The position numbers and the translations under genes were made by a program. Below the pieces are notes generated by a model. That model searched no databases, was not told the origin of the DNA, and saw nothing but the letters and a program-made list of their open reading frames with translations. Positions 54,399 to 63,470 of a stretch of 64,000 nucleotides of DNA are shown here, piece after piece (positions within the stretch are counted from its first letter, which is position 1; every line of letters begins with the position of its first letter). This DNA is from Epilithonimonas lactis. Its GTDB lineage: Bacteria; Bacteroidota; Bacteroidia; Flavobacteriales; Weeksellaceae. The stretch lies in assembly GCF_900110605.1 (NCBI RefSeq), contig NZ_FOFI01000001.1, positions 558,001 to 622,000 of the forward strand, written 5' to 3'.

Positions 54399-57300
54399 AT
54401 GAGAAAATTTTTCTTTTGGTTATTCCTTTGTGGAGTAACTATGCTTTTTGGGCAAAGATATATTGTAGATTCCGACGGAATTGGAAAGTACGGTTATCTT
54501 GACAAAAATGCAACGACATACATGCGCCTGAATTCTGGAAATGAATCAAACATTTATGAACTTTTCGGAAGAACATGGACGGGTTCTTCTAGTGTATTAA
54601 CCTACGGCACCGCAGTTAATATCTGTGGCGGAACTCAAAATGTAAATCAATCTACAGGAGATTATACTTTTGCATCGGGTATGTTACCAGGAAGTATTGC
54701 TTACACTTCCGTTCATGCGAATTATTGCGGAAATGGTAATTCCTATGGCGGAAATCCGCACAATACTGGACTTAACGAGAAACAGCATTATATTTTCGAA
54801 CTCACGACAAGAGGTTCAGATCTATCATCCAACATTGTAGTGGGAAACAAAAATGTAGTCATGTCGGCAAAGATAGATTTTGGGTCTTTGAGTGACCGGA
54901 AACTTCAGAGGTTTTGGATTAAAAATAATGGAACTTTTGCGGAAAGTACAGAAATAGCAAACGATGGTTTTAAAATTTATTATGAACCGGCAACAGGTTC
55001 AGAAACTTTCGATGGAACAGAAAATAATGCAACTATTTACGGTGAATACGGAGGGAACTCAATTACAAATAATGAGTATGGACATGATGCACTTAATATT
55101 GATATTCCTGCTGGAGGCTTACGTGTTTATGTTGTGCTAGAGACTTTAGTAGCTTGTTCCCCGGGAAAAACAATTAATGTTAATCTTTTAAATGATGGTT
55201 TAAGTTTTTCACCAATACCACCATCTAACTCCAAATCCATAGCTCGTGTTAATGCACTTCCGATAACGCCGATATCTATTTCTTATAATTATCCATCGAC
55301 TTCTATCACGCCAATTTCCCAAACAGTTGATCTCTACGCAGCGGTTACAAACCTATCGGTTTCTGTGGCTGGTACTATTTCATACCAGTGGTATAGAAAC
55401 ACTGTTGCAAACAATTATGGTGGCACTTCCATTGCAGGTGCAACATCATATACCTATGAACCTCCAACAGGACCTTCTGCTGTTTTTAATAATCCTGGAA
55501 CCAACTATTATTATTGTATTGCTACGACTGGTGTTGGGGCTTGTGATAAAGTGGTTAGTTCCGTTTCAGCTGTTACAGTCAATAACTCCAATGTTGCCAA
55601 CTGGGCAAACATCCAGTCTCCGAAAGTCCACCAGAATATGTATGAAGGTATTGGAGTAGACATTTTTGCACAAGTTTATATTAATGGTTCAACGCCAGGA
55701 GACGGACGAGCTCCAAATGTCAATGCATGGATCGGATATAGTATAAACAATTCTAACCCAAATATCGATGCGGATTGGACTTGGAAAGTAGCGAATTATA
55801 ATGAGGCGCAGGCTTTCCGAAAAGAATATAATGATGAATACTGGATCAAAGATTTTGGTAAAGATTTACCAGCAGGAACTTATTACGTGGCTTCCAGATT
55901 TCAAAAAGAAAGTGGCGCATATGTCTACGGTGCTATAGATGGTACGACGAGTAATGAAAGTGGTGGTATCTGGGATGGAAGCAATTATTACAATTTGAAA
56001 CTGATGAATGACCAAACTGTCACTTGGACAGGTACTGCGTGGAATAATATCAGTGGTCCAAATATCACAAGCCCTGCGATTATCTCGGGAGATTCAACCC
56101 CGCCACCATCTTTCTCAGCAAAAACATTAACAATCAATAGCGGTGTAGGACTTACAATTGGAGATGAACAATCTGTCACATTGGAAAATGAATTGATTAA
56201 TAACAATGGAACTTCCAGTTCTAAAACATTGATTGTTGAAAGTGGTGGCAATTTCATCCAAAATAATCCTTCGACTTCCAATGTCGGCAACATCAAGGTA
56301 AAGAGAGAGGCGGTTGTCCCAAAAACACAATACAACTTCTGGAGTTCCCCTGTTTCTGGACAGAATCTCTACGGATTGTACCAGTCAGGAAACGCTGTAG
56401 TAGCAAACCGAGTGTATACTTACAACACACTTACAGATTATTATACCGCTGTTCCGTCCGGTAACTTTGCATCTGGCATCGGGTATTCAATCCAGGGAGA
56501 ATCATTCAGTAATTCTAGTGCGGCATTTTTTGGACTGCCAAATAACGGTGACATTTCAGTAGAATTACGTACAACTGGAAATAGATACAATCTGATAGGA
56601 AATCCGTATCCTTCTAATATTTCAGCTGAAGTTTTCTACACTTCAAATCTTAGTCAAATAGAAAATACACTATGGTTTTGGGACAATACAGGAAATACGG
56701 CAGCAGTACAGATGGGCTCAGGCTATTCTGCCTACGGTACGAATAATTTTGCAACATACAATTTGCCTTCTGGTGTCGGGAATCCGGGAACAGGAACACA
56801 GAATAATGCCAGCAAAATACCAAACGGCAAAATAGTTGTTGGACAAGGTTTTATCGTGAAAGCCAAAAATATTTCTTCCCCCACAGCTATTTTCAAAAAT
56901 AATATGCGTACCTCGAACAGTGGTGTTTTTTTTGCCAAGCAATCTGCCGCCAAAGATGTATTTTGGTTGCAACTGGCCACACCTACTAATTTGATCAATA
57001 CTACAGCAGTAGTTTATAATGATAATGCGCAGAATAACCTCGACGAATTTGATTCTGATTTTCCCTCTTTATCATCGGATGCTCTCTACACGCTAGCTGA
57101 TAATGATTACAAAAAATTGAGTATTCAAGGTAGAAATAATACTGGTTTGGAAAATGACAGGTTAAAGGTTGGTGCGCAATTTTACAGAGATGGGACCTAT
57201 ACATTTATTATGAAAGAAAGACAAGGCATATTTGAAAGCGGTCAAAAAATATATCTTAAAGATAAAAAGACAAACATTTATACCGATTTGACTTCCCAAT

Positions 57301-57614
57301 CTTACAGCTTTGAGGCAACAAAAGGAATAGATGAGAATCGATTTGAAATAGTCTACAAAAACCTTCAAGTGCTTGGAGTTGATAATAACAGAAAATCTGA
57401 ATTTGTATTATATAAAGATGGAGACTCTTTTGTGGTCAAATCTTCACAGGTATTAGGGAAAGTTGAAGTCTATGATGTTGCCGGAAGATTGGTTCGTGAA
57501 TCATCATCTAGAGAGAAGGAGCTAAGAATGGTTGTATCGGACTTACCAAACGCTGTCTACATTATTAAGGCTGAAAACTCAGGAGACCCGAAGATGAAAA
57601 AAATTTTTAAGTAA
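54399..57614 (+). CDS. Large T9SS surface protein, paralogue of the preceding one
   Basis: The 1071-residue protein has a signal peptide ending LFGQ, an N-terminal domain not seen in its neighbour, Ig-like segments, and a C-terminal module of about 480 residues clearly homologous to that of the preceding protein (YNFWSSPV, GYSIQG, YNLIGNPYPSN, FWDNTGNT, GQGFIVKA). It ends in a type A sorting domain (KVEVYDVAGRLVRES). It should be exported through T9SS and anchored or released at the surface. The frame is intact. Function unknown; adhesion is plausible. Confidence 0.88.
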   Translation: MRKFFFWLFLCGVTMLFGQRYIVDSDGIGKYGYLDKNATTYMRLNSGNESNIYELFGRTWTGSSSVLTYGTAVNICGGTQNVNQSTGDYTFASGMLPGSIAYTSVHANYCGNGNSYGGNPHNTGLNEKQHYIFELTTRGSDLSSNIVVGNKNVVMSAKIDFGSLSDRKLQRFWIKNNGTFAESTEIANDGFKIYYEPATGSETFDGTENNATIYGEYGGNSITNNEYGHDALNIDIPAGGLRVYVVLETLVACSPGKTINVNLLNDGLSFSPIPPSNSKSIARVNALPITPISISYNYPSTSITPISQTVDLYAAVTNLSVSVAGTISYQWYRNTVANNYGGTSIAGATSYTYEPPTGPSAVFNNPGTNYYYCIATTGVGACDKVVSSVSAVTVNNSNVANWANIQSPKVHQNMYEGIGVDIFAQVYINGSTPGDGRAPNVNAWIGYSINNSNPNIDADWTWKVANYNEAQAFRKEYNDEYWIKDFGKDLPAGTYYVASRFQKESGAYVYGAIDGTTSNESGGIWDGSNYYNLKLMNDQTVTWTGTAWNNISGPNITSPAIISGDSTPPPSFSAKTLTINSGVGLTIGDEQSVTLENELINNNGTSSSKTLIVESGGNFIQNNPSTSNVGNIKVKREAVVPKTQYNFWSSPVSGQNLYGLYQSGNAVVANRVYTYNTLTDYYTAVPSGNFASGIGYSIQGESFSNSSAAFFGLPNNGDISVELRTTGNRYNLIGNPYPSNISAEVFYTSNLSQIENTLWFWDNTGNTAAVQMGSGYSAYGTNNFATYNLPSGVGNPGTGTQNNASKIPNGKIVVGQGFIVKAKNISSPTAIFKNNMRTSNSGVFFAKQSAAKDVFWLQLATPTNLINTTAVVYNDNAQNNLDEFDSDFPSLSSDALYTLADNDYKKLSIQGRNNTGLENDRLKVGAQFYRDGTYTFIMKERQGIFESGQKIYLKDKKTNIYTDLTSQSYSFEATKGIDENRFEIVYKNLQVLGVDNNRKSEFVLYKDGDSFVVKSSQVLGKVEVYDVAGRLVRESSSREKELRMVVSDLPNAVYIIKAENSGDPKMKKIFK

Positions 57615-57766
57615 AAAATACCGTTTGATAGTGACGAATCAATGAGTTTTGACCGCTTTGATTACCTAATTCACAGGATTAATATAATTTAATATCAAAA
57701 TTTAAAAATAATGCCAATTTTTTATATCTTTACGCCTTGAAAATCATGTTTAGTATTAAACAATCA

Positions 57767-58063
57767 ATGAAGAAATATTTCATACTTTTACTTATAACAT
57801 TCAGTGTTATGTCTTTCGCTCAGTTCTCAGAGAATACCTTTGATGGTAATCAGGCGAATATGGAAAGGCAAACTTCGTCCAACTCGACGGAGGTTTCTTC
57901 AAATTTGGAAAGTGAGGGAAGCTCGCTGGATGAAGGTGGTTGGACTCCAGGTAATCCAGGAGCACCAAAAGCACCAATCGATGACTATATCCCATGGTTA
58001 CTTTTCGCTGGAATGTCTATTATCATTTATTCTCAGAGGAAAAATAAAAAAGTTAACATCTAA
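57767..58063 (+). CDS. Small exported protein with C-terminal sorting-like segment
   Basis: I choose the ATG at 57767, giving 98 residues: signal peptide ending MSFAQ, a Ser/Asn-rich middle, WTPGNPGAPKAPIDDY, then one membrane helix (IPWLLFAGMSIIIYS) and a basic end RKNKKVN. The Pro-helix-basic end resembles tripartite sorting signals. I recall similar short proteins before polysaccharide genes in Chryseobacterium but know no function. It is just upstream of the sugar transferase, with a terminator between. Confidence 0.65.
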   Translation: MKKYFILLLITFSVMSFAQFSENTFDGNQANMERQTSSNSTEVSSNLESEGSSLDEGGWTPGNPGAPKAPIDDYIPWLLFAGMSIIIYSQRKNKKVNI

Positions 58064-58069
58064 ATATTT

Positions 58070-58102
58070 AAATCCGAAATTTCTTAATTTCGGATTTATT
58101 TT
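58070..58102 (+). terminator. Terminator before the sugar transferase gene
   Basis: AAATCCGAAATT and AATTTCGGATTT arms pair with a 4-base loop; a T-rich tail leads directly to the next ATG at 58109. It could attenuate expression of the glycan operon. Confidence 0.78.
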
Positions 58103-58108
58103 GTCATC

Positions 58109-58717
58109 ATGTACAGAAACATCTTCAAACCTTTTTTTGATTTCCTTTCGGCGCTGGTGATGATCATCATTCTTTCTCCTGTATTTATTTTATTGATCTT
58201 CTTGCTTTATCTTTTCAACCAAGGAAATGTTTTCTTTTTTCAAGAGAGGCCAGGCAAAGATGAGAAGGTTTTCAACATTATAAAGTTCAAGACCATGACC
58301 GATCAGCGGGATGAAAATGGAGATCTGCTTCCTGATGCAATGAGACTTACCCGGCTTGGTAAATTTGTCCGTAAAACTTCTTTGGACGAACTGCCACAAC
58401 TCATCAATGTTTTGAAGGGAGAAATGAGCTTCATAGGACCAAGACCACTTTTGGTTAACTACCTGTCACTTTACAATGATGAACAAAAGAAGCGTCACTT
58501 GATCAAACCTGGCATTACAGGCTGGGCCCAAGTGAATGGCAGGAATACGATAAGTTGGGAGAAAAAATTCGAGTTTGATGTGTGGTACGTGAAACATATG
58601 TCGTTTTATTTGGACCTCAAAATATTATTTCTGACTGTAAAAAAAGTCATACAAAGCGAAGGTATCAATACAGTGGGACAAGCAACAACAGAAAATTTTA
58701 AAGGGAACAATGGCTAA
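58109..58717 (+). CDS. PglC/WcaJ-like phosphoglycosyl transferase
   Basis: A 202-residue bacterial sugar transferase with a re-entrant membrane helix ([18 protein letters not shown]), the catalytic Asp-Glu in [11 protein letters not shown], and FIGPRPLLV. The size matches the minimal PglC form. It puts a phospho-sugar onto undecaprenyl phosphate to begin glycan building. With the three genes behind it, the first sugar may be a bacillosamine-like diamino sugar. It overlaps the next start by 8 bases. Confidence 0.9.
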   Translation: MYRNIFKPFFDFLSALVMIIILSPVFILLIFLLYLFNQGNVFFFQERPGKDEKVFNIIKFKTMTDQRDENGDLLPDAMRLTRLGKFVRKTSLDELPQLINVLKGEMSFIGPRPLLVNYLSLYNDEQKKRHLIKPGITGWAQVNGRNTISWEKKFEFDVWYVKHMSFYLDLKILFLTVKKVIQSEGINTVGQATTENFKGNNG

Positions 58718-59323
58718 GGAGATTCGTATACTGGGCGCAGGTGGACATGCAAAAGTAGTGATAGAGATTGCTGAGTTGCTAGGCTATAAGATTGTGGAGA
58801 TCTTTGACCAAGATAGGAATGTGAAAACAATTTTGGAGTATCCTGTCAATCATAATTTTCAAAAAATATCTGACACCAAAATATTTTCCTTGGCTTAGGG
58901 AGCAATAAAAGTCGAAAGGAAAACCTCGGAAAATTTCTGGAAAATCCTATTAATCTGATTCATCCTTCTGCCGTTATTTCTAGTAGGGTAGTGATGGGTT
59001 TTGGTAATGTGATGATGGCCGGATCCATTGTCAACTCCTCTACCAAGATTGGCAACTATTGCATAGTGAATACTGGAGCTAGCGTCGATCACGATTGTAC
59101 GATTGAAGACTATGTGCATATTTCGCCGAGAGTCGCTGTTGCAGGAAATGTTAAAGTGATGGAAGGTGCGCACCTCGGAATCGGTGCATGTGTAAAGCAA
59201 AATATTACTATTGGAAAATGGTCCATTGTTGGGGCTGGAGCCGTTGTAGTGGATGATGTGCCAGATTATACCGTGGTAGTTGGGAACCCAGCAAAACCAA
59301 TTAAAACGGTCACAGTTGTTTAA
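58710..59323 (+). pseudogene. PglD/NeuD-like sugar O/N-acetyltransferase, frameshifted
   Basis: The first 62 codons give [20 protein letters not shown], a Rossmann-like start of PglD/NeuD. It stops at 58896-58898. The rest, in another frame, reads NKSRKENLGKFLENP, then a left-handed beta-helix with hexapeptide repeats (SSTKIGNYCIVNTGASVDHDC begins near 59035) and ends VVVGNPAKPIK. Adding one C in TTTTCCTTGG (about 58884-58893) joins them. Repaired, it would have about 205 residues and acetylate a UDP-4-amino sugar. May be a sequence error. Confidence 0.85.
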
Positions 59324-59499
59324 ATAGAAATGAAAGATTGATTTAAAAAAAAAACATGCATTTGACAAATTCTAATAATTAAAGGAAATTAGATTATAAA
59401 AAATATCGGATATTCTAAAATTGTTCTGAACTATTCTAAATTAGGTGATCAATTTAATTAATAATTTAAGATTGATCAAAACAAATACAGATATTGTAA

Positions 59500-59507
59500 T
59501 ATATTTG
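59500..59507 (+). promoter_or_regulatory. -7 element TATATTTG before the aminotransferase
   Basis: An exact TANNTTTG match 22 bases ahead of the ATG. The nearest upstream TTG is 25 bases away, longer than usual. The 206-base gap has no gene. Confidence 0.45.
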
Positions 59508-59528
59508 CATCCTCAAAAACAAATAACA

Positions 59529-60662
59529 ATGGAATCTAAAATTTGGCTTTCATCGCCTCATATGGGAGGAGGAGAGATGAGGTACATTCAGGAAGCATTT
59601 GACCACAATTGGGTGGCGCCATTGGGAAAGAATGTGGATGAATTCGAGATTGCCATAGAAGATTTCCTGCAAGAAAATAAATTCGCTGCAGCACTTAGTT
59701 CTGGAACTGCAGCTTTACATTTGGCATTAATACAGTTAGGTGTGGGCTACGGCGATGAGGTGATCTGCCAATCTTTCACATTTTCTGCTTCGGCAAATCC
59801 CATCAAATATCTTGGAGCAACTCCTGTGTTTGTAGATTCTGATAAGACCAACTGGAACATGTCACCTGAGTTTTTGGAAATTGCGATCCAAGACAGGATC
59901 CAGAATCATAAGAAACCAAAAGCTGTGATCGTGGTTCATCTTTACGGCATGCCCGCGATGATGGATGAGATATTGGAGATTTGCACTAAGTACGAAATTC
60001 CGCTCATCGAAGATAGCGCAGAATCCATAGGTTCTACTTATAAAGGACAAAAATGCGGAACCTTTGGAGCGTTCTCAGTACTTTCTTTTAATGGTAACAA
60101 GATCATCACCACTTCAGGAGGCGGTGCATTGATATGTGGTACATGGGAGCAAAAGGCTAAAACGATATTCTTGTCCACCCAGGCCAGGGATCAGGCGCCA
60201 CATTATCAGCACTCAGAAGTCGGATACAATTATAGATTGAGCAACATCTCCGCTGGGATTGGAAGAGGACAGATGGAAGTTTTAGAAGAAAGAGTCAAAC
60301 TAAGAAGGGCAAATCATGATTTCTACAAAGAGATTTTTGCTAACATAGAAGCTGTGAACATCTTTACCGAAGCGAGTTCAGATTTTTTTTCCAACCATTG
60401 GCTCACAAGTATTACATTAGATAAAAATATAACAGCAAAGACGAATCATGATCTGATGGCTTCCTTTGCCGAGAAAAATATAGAAACGCGGCCATTGTGG
60501 AAGCCTATGCACCTTCAGCCGGTTTTCAAAGATTGTCCATACTACGGAGAGAATGTAGCTGAAGAATTATTTGACCAAGGTCTTTGCCTGCCCTCTGGCT
60601 CCAACCTTAAAGATGAAGATAAAAAAAGAATTCTTGATGTGATCATCAATTTTCAATTTTAA
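59529..60662 (+). CDS. DegT/DnrJ/EryC1 sugar aminotransferase (PglE-like)
   Basis: Starting at MESKIWLSSPHMGG gives 377 residues; the longer frame runs through the promoter. PLP Lys191 is in SFNGNKIITTSGGG. Other family marks are ALSSGTAALHLAL, EDSAESIGSTYKG and the C-terminal RPLWKPMHLQP. It transaminates a UDP-4-keto-6-deoxy sugar, the step between the 4,6-dehydratase and the acetyltransferase in bacillosamine-type pathways. The gene precedes the dehydratase by 18 bases. Confidence 0.92.
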   Translation: MESKIWLSSPHMGGGEMRYIQEAFDHNWVAPLGKNVDEFEIAIEDFLQENKFAAALSSGTAALHLALIQLGVGYGDEVICQSFTFSASANPIKYLGATPVFVDSDKTNWNMSPEFLEIAIQDRIQNHKKPKAVIVVHLYGMPAMMDEILEICTKYEIPLIEDSAESIGSTYKGQKCGTFGAFSVLSFNGNKIITTSGGGALICGTWEQKAKTIFLSTQARDQAPHYQHSEVGYNYRLSNISAGIGRGQMEVLEERVKLRRANHDFYKEIFANIEAVNIFTEASSDFFSNHWLTSITLDKNITAKTNHDLMASFAEKNIETRPLWKPMHLQPVFKDCPYYGENVAEELFDQGLCLPSGSNLKDEDKKRILDVIINFQF

Positions 60663-60680
60663 AATTGCGACCTAAAAGAA

Positions 60681-62612
60681 ATGGAGAAGGTTAAAAATCT
60701 CAAGGGATTTTCGCTTAATGATAATGTGTTGGATCTCGCAGATCTCAAATTTCTGCCGAGATGGATCATCTTGGTCATTGACGTATTTATTATATTACTA
60801 TCATTATTAGCTTCGCATTTGCTAATACTTGGGCTGGAAGTAAAACATTATAAAGTGTTTCCTTTGGTGTATGTTTTCATGTTTATGATGGGCGTCAATG
60901 TTTTTTATATGTATGTCTTCAAAACGTATCTTGGAGTCATCAGGCATTCTACATTTGTTGATCTCTTCAAGATATTCTTTGCCAACTTATGTGGAGTGCT
61001 TACCATTGTGATCATTAATTATACTTACTATCTAACTTTCCACACGAAGGTTGTCCTAATGCCTTTTTTAGGATTGTATTTTGCCATTTCGTGTTTGTTT
61101 TTGTTCGTTTTTCGCCTATGTGTAAAAGGTTTTTTCAATATTATCAAGGAAAATAAAAGAAGCTCTACCAGAAAGAAAATTTATATCTTGGGAGATGATG
61201 ATACTTCTGTGGCCATTGCTCAAGTCGTCCTTTCAAATCCCAATTTGCCATTTGATATCCAAGGTTTTATATCTTATCATGATAAAAGGGTAAGTATTAA
61301 ATTATTGGACCGGCCGATTATTACCAAGATCAACTTCATTAATAATCTAAAAGAAGGGAAAAAGGATGTCGACGGTGTCTTGGTCATCAAGGAAACTTTG
61401 CGGAAGGGAGAGTTGGATTTTTGGGTAAATGTATTGTTGGAAAACAACCTTAAAATCTACAAAGCTCCGAGTTTGAGAAAACTAAGGAGTAGTGAAAACA
61501 TCGATTCTATCAAGACCATCCAGATCGAAGATCTCCTCAACAGGAGGCAGATCAAATTGGATAATATTGAGGTAAAAAAGATACATTTTCAAAAAACCAT
61601 ATTGGTCACTGGAGGTGCGGGCTCTATTGGTCGCGAAATAGTAAGGCAGGTTGCACTTCTGGAGCCATTGCAAATCATCATTCTGGACCAATCCGAAACA
61701 CCACTTTATGAGACGGAGTTGGAGATGAGGGAAACTTATCCACACATCAACTTCAAATTTGTTTTGGCAGATATTTCCAACAAAGGTCGCCTCGAGCCTA
61801 TCTTTAAAAAGTATAATTTTTCAATGGTTTATCATGCCGCTGCCTACAAACATGTTCCGATCGTAGAAGAGAATCCACACGAAGCTGTGCTTGTGAATGT
61901 CATGGGAACAAAGAATTTGGCATTATTGTCCTGCAAGTATCAAGTCAATAGGTTTGTGATGGTTTCTACAGATAAGGCTGTGAATCCTACCAATGTGATG
62001 GGAGCGTCCAAAAGGGTTGCGGAGTTATTTGTACAGTCATTGCAAAACTTGGAAGGCACACGCACAAAGTTCATCACAACCCGTTTTGGTAATGTTTTAG
62101 GTTCCAACGGTTCTGTGATCCCACACTTTAGAAAACAAATAGCAAAAGGAGGTCCAGTCACGATCACGCATCCTGATATTGTGAGATATTTCATGACCAT
62201 TGCCGAAGCCTGTGAATTGGTTCTAAATGCCGGAACCATGGGACAGGGTGGTGAGATCTTTGTTTTCGATATGGGAGAGCCGGTAAAGATCATGGATCTC
62301 GCAAAACGGATGATCAAACTTTCCGGTTTCGAGCCAGATATTGATGTCAAGATAATCTGTACAGGACTGCGACCTGGTGAAAAGTTGTACGAGGAGTTGC
62401 TAAGCAACAATGCCAGCACGCTGCCAACGTCCCACGAAAAGATCATGATCTCCAAGGATCCTTCCATGCATTTCAATGAAATTGATGAGTTGACAGAGCT
62501 TGTGATAGACTTTTCCAGAAAGGAGGAAAAGCACGAAATTGTAAGAGTATTAAAAACTATCGTAAAAGAATTTAAAAGCAATAATTCTATTTATGAATCG
62601 TTAGATAAATAA
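60681..62612 (+). CDS. Membrane UDP-sugar 4,6-dehydratase (PglF/WbpM/CapD family)
   Basis: A 643-residue protein. Residues 1-160 hold four membrane helices, then a nucleotide-fold region, then an extended SDR domain with NAD motif TGGAGSIGR near residue 310, YHAAAYKHVPIVEENP, and STDKAVNPTNVMGASKR, the dehydratase catalytic region. It makes a UDP-4-keto-6-deoxy-hexose from UDP-GlcNAc in PglF. Together with the aminotransferase, acetyltransferase and transferase upstream this completes a PglC/D/E/F set. Confidence 0.93.
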   Translation: MEKVKNLKGFSLNDNVLDLADLKFLPRWIILVIDVFIILLSLLASHLLILGLEVKHYKVFPLVYVFMFMMGVNVFYMYVFKTYLGVIRHSTFVDLFKIFFANLCGVLTIVIINYTYYLTFHTKVVLMPFLGLYFAISCLFLFVFRLCVKGFFNIIKENKRSSTRKKIYILGDDDTSVAIAQVVLSNPNLPFDIQGFISYHDKRVSIKLLDRPIITKINFINNLKEGKKDVDGVLVIKETLRKGELDFWVNVLLENNLKIYKAPSLRKLRSSENIDSIKTIQIEDLLNRRQIKLDNIEVKKIHFQKTILVTGGAGSIGREIVRQVALLEPLQIIILDQSETPLYETELEMRETYPHINFKFVLADISNKGRLEPIFKKYNFSMVYHAAAYKHVPIVEENPHEAVLVNVMGTKNLALLSCKYQVNRFVMVSTDKAVNPTNVMGASKRVAELFVQSLQNLEGTRTKFITTRFGNVLGSNGSVIPHFRKQIAKGGPVTITHPDIVRYFMTIAEACELVLNAGTMGQGGEIFVFDMGEPVKIMDLAKRMIKLSGFEPDIDVKIICTGLRPGEKLYEELLSNNASTLPTSHEKIMISKDPSMHFNEIDELTELVIDFSRKEEKHEIVRVLKTIVKEFKSNNSIYESLDK

Positions 62613-62619
62613 GAATCCC

Positions 62620-62627
62620 TATATTTG
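62620..62627 (+). promoter_or_regulatory. -7 element TATATTTG before the export gene
   Basis: An exact TANNTTTG match, 27 bases ahead of the ATG and just after the dehydratase stop, suggesting an internal promoter. Confidence 0.45.
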
Positions 62628-62653
62628 CAGACCTTAAATTTAAGACAACATTT

Positions 62654-63457
62654 ATGAAAAGAGTTTTATCCATAATTTTTATGGCTTCATTGTTTTGTGT
62701 AATCTTTTCATGTAAATCGAAAGATAATATCGATTACATGACGAATATTGAACAGACAGCGATCAATACGTCTCTTCAGACATCTACTTTCACAATACAG
62801 CCAGGAGATCAATTGATGATATCGGTGACGGCTAAAGATAATGACGTGGTGAAACCTTTCAACCAGAATTATTCTTCTGGAGAAATTTCACAATATTCAC
62901 TTTCCAGTAGTAACTTGCCAATGCAAGGGCAGACTTCTGTCTCTGGACCTTCGTACCTTGTTGATTCTAAAGGCAACATTCAATATCCTATCCTAGGGGA
63001 GTTGAGTACAAGTGGCAAGACCATCGAACAGTTTCGTGATGTGGTAAGAGAAAGATTGAAACAATATGTAAAGGATCCGGGAGTCAATGTGCGAAATACA
63101 AATTTCAAAGTAACAGTTCTTGGAGAAGTTAGCAAAACTGGAACCTTTTTGATTCCGGATGGACAATCTGTGACCATTCTCAGCATGCTGGGTATGGCAG
63201 GAGACCTCACGATCTACGGACAAAGACAGAATGTTCTAATTGTTAGGAATATAGATGGTACTACTACGAAAGAATATATTGACCTTACCAACGCAGAGTT
63301 CATCAACTCACCTTATTACTATGTGAAACAAAATGATGTCATCTATGTTGCTCCAAATAAAGCAAAAAAGGGATCGTCTTCATTCGGACCACAGACTGGT
63401 ATCTTCATCTCCGTTGCATCGGTTGTTGTAGGGCTTTTGGCTTTGCTATTCAGATAA
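62654..63457 (+). CDS. Polysaccharide export lipoprotein (Wza-like)
   Basis: A 267-residue outer-membrane lipoprotein, lipobox Cys20 (VIFSC). Poly_export domain (TIQPGDQLMISVTAKD, PILGELSTSGKT) followed by an SLBB-type repeat (VTVLGEVSKTGTF) and a C-terminal helix of about 20 hydrophobic residues (VASVVVGLLALLF), as in Bacteroidetes Wza homologues. It forms the export channel for a capsule or exopolysaccharide, working with the next gene. Confidence 0.92.
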   Translation: MKRVLSIIFMASLFCVIFSCKSKDNIDYMTNIEQTAINTSLQTSTFTIQPGDQLMISVTAKDNDVVKPFNQNYSSGEISQYSLSSSNLPMQGQTSVSGPSYLVDSKGNIQYPILGELSTSGKTIEQFRDVVRERLKQYVKDPGVNVRNTNFKVTVLGEVSKTGTFLIPDGQSVTILSMLGMAGDLTIYGQRQNVLIVRNIDGTTTKEYIDLTNAEFINSPYYYVKQNDVIYVAPNKAKKGSSSFGPQTGIFISVASVVVGLLALLFR

Positions 63458-63470
63458 CACACAGTACATA

